A DNA stretch of 64,000 nt, taken from assembly GCA_963781285.1 (NCBI GenBank), contig CAWAFI010000003.1:248001-312000 (forward strand), in the 5' to 3' direction. Shown here piece by piece: positions 63,517 through 64,000 of the stretch (the stretch's first letter is position 1; every line of letters starts with the position of its first letter). Made by a program: the position numbers and the translations under genes. Origin of the DNA: CAIWHR01 sp963781285 (GTDB lineage Bacteria > Pseudomonadota > Gammaproteobacteria > Burkholderiales > Casimicrobiaceae). The notes beneath the pieces are model-generated. The model had not been told where the DNA came from. It saw only the letters and a program-made list of their open reading frames with translations, and ran no database searches.

Positions 63517-64000
63517 TCATCCGGCGAGCCAATGGCCCAGGTCGCGGCCGAGCAGACGAGACAGAAGCAGGACGTCGGATTGGTGCGTCTCGCGCACGAT
63601 GGCGGCCATCTGCGCCGTCAGTGGCGCCGGCGACGCGGGGATCTTGTTCCAGCCCGTCACCCGCTTGATCAAGCTCCGGCGACTCGAGCCATCCGCATTG
63701 TACTTCCGGCTGCGGCGCTGCAACGTGTCGATCATCTTCCCGCCGCGCGTCGCCGGCACGTACAGTAATCGCTGCAGCCAGCGGTACCGATACATGCGGC
63801 TTTCGTATCTTCGCTCGAAGTGTGTCTGGCCGTCGTAGTCGACGCGCAGGAACTCCAGGGCGCGCCGGTAGACGCCGAGCGGATCGGCCATGAGATCGTC
63901 GAAGACGACGATGTGCGATCGATCCCGCCCCGCGACGTCGAACAGCCGCTGCACCTGCGCACCGAACTTCGCGACCTCGCTGTACATCAGCAGCCGGGCG
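63517..64000 (-). CDS. sulfotransferase family protein, 5' end outside window
   Basis: The visible C-terminal about 160 residues contain VQRLFDVAGRDRSHIVVFDD and LMADPLGVYRRALEFLRVD, the typical C-terminal PAPS-binding region of bacterial sulfotransferases. The frame stays open to base 64000, so the start and the N-terminal P-loop are not visible. It ends 53 bp upstream of the hydroxylase start on the same strand. A sulfated lipid or surface glycan is possible; the substrate cannot be judged. Confidence 0.7.
   Translation of the reverse strand, partial: ARLLMYSEVAKFGAQVQRLFDVAGRDRSHIVVFDDLMADPLGVYRRALEFLRVDYDGQTHFERRYESRMYRYRWLQRLLYVPATRGGKMIDTLQRRSRKYNADGSSRRSLIKRVTGWNKIPASPAPLTAQMAAIVRETHQSDVLLLSRLLGRDLGHWLAG

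Overview
The window is GC-rich, tightly packed with operons and reads as the chromosome of a facultatively anaerobic betaproteobacterium. This is inferred from gene families and FNR/Anr-type operators; there is no rRNA or other phylogenetic marker. I see no tRNA or rRNA gene, CRISPR array, phage or intact insertion sequence.

Layout: (1) 1-7214, minus strand: nqrABCDEF, then apbE/ftp and nqrM, the Na+-pumping NADH:quinone reductase with its flavin transferase and iron-delivery factor. (2) 7673-8152, plus: a lone cyclic-nucleotide-binding-fold protein. (3) 8181-21750, minus: a complete nuoA-N operon. At nuoG/nuoH and nuoM/nuoN, repeat-derived mini-ORFs fill the gap and overlap both neighbours by 4 nt. 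(4) 21892-28127, minus: malic enzyme, a flavin/Fe-S oxidoreductase and a three-subunit pyruvate:ferredoxin oxidoreductase. (5) 28488-32061, plus: a Wolinella-type dihaem menaquinol:fumarate reductase (frdCAB). (6) 32968-39714: aspA-dcuA, a 39-aa basic peptide, fadD and a frameshifted dcuB. Together (4)-(6) form an anaerobic C4-dicarboxylate module: uptake or exchange, aspartate to fumarate, fumarate respiration to succinate, and malate to pyruvate to acetyl-CoA with reduced ferredoxin. (7) 39832-43376: an SLC13-transporter remnant, an asparagine-synthase-like amidotransferase and a CDP-glycerol-transferase-like protein. (8) 43321-52340, minus: an MdtABC-OprM-type RND efflux operon. (9) 52637-64000: two nucleotidyltransferases and a bacterial ceramide (sphingolipid) locus with GNAT-like ceramide synthase, acyl-AMP ligase, CerR-type reductase, ACP and serine palmitoyltransferase, followed by an ABC exporter, a DUF2147 protein, an FA2H-like fatty-acid hydroxylase and a partial sulfotransferase.

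FNR/Anr-like operators (TTGAC-N4-RTCAA) lie before nuo, por, frd, aspA, dcuB and the sphingolipid operon. At frd, aspA and dcuB a -10-like hexamer starts 28.5-29.5 bp from the operator centre, the spacing of class-II FNR activation. This links the respiratory, fermentative and possibly lipid genes to one oxygen switch.

Five genes (nqrA, nqrB, dcuB, the OprM-like gene and the mdtC-like gene) carry seven single-base indels that split otherwise well-conserved proteins. Sequence error is as likely as real decay.
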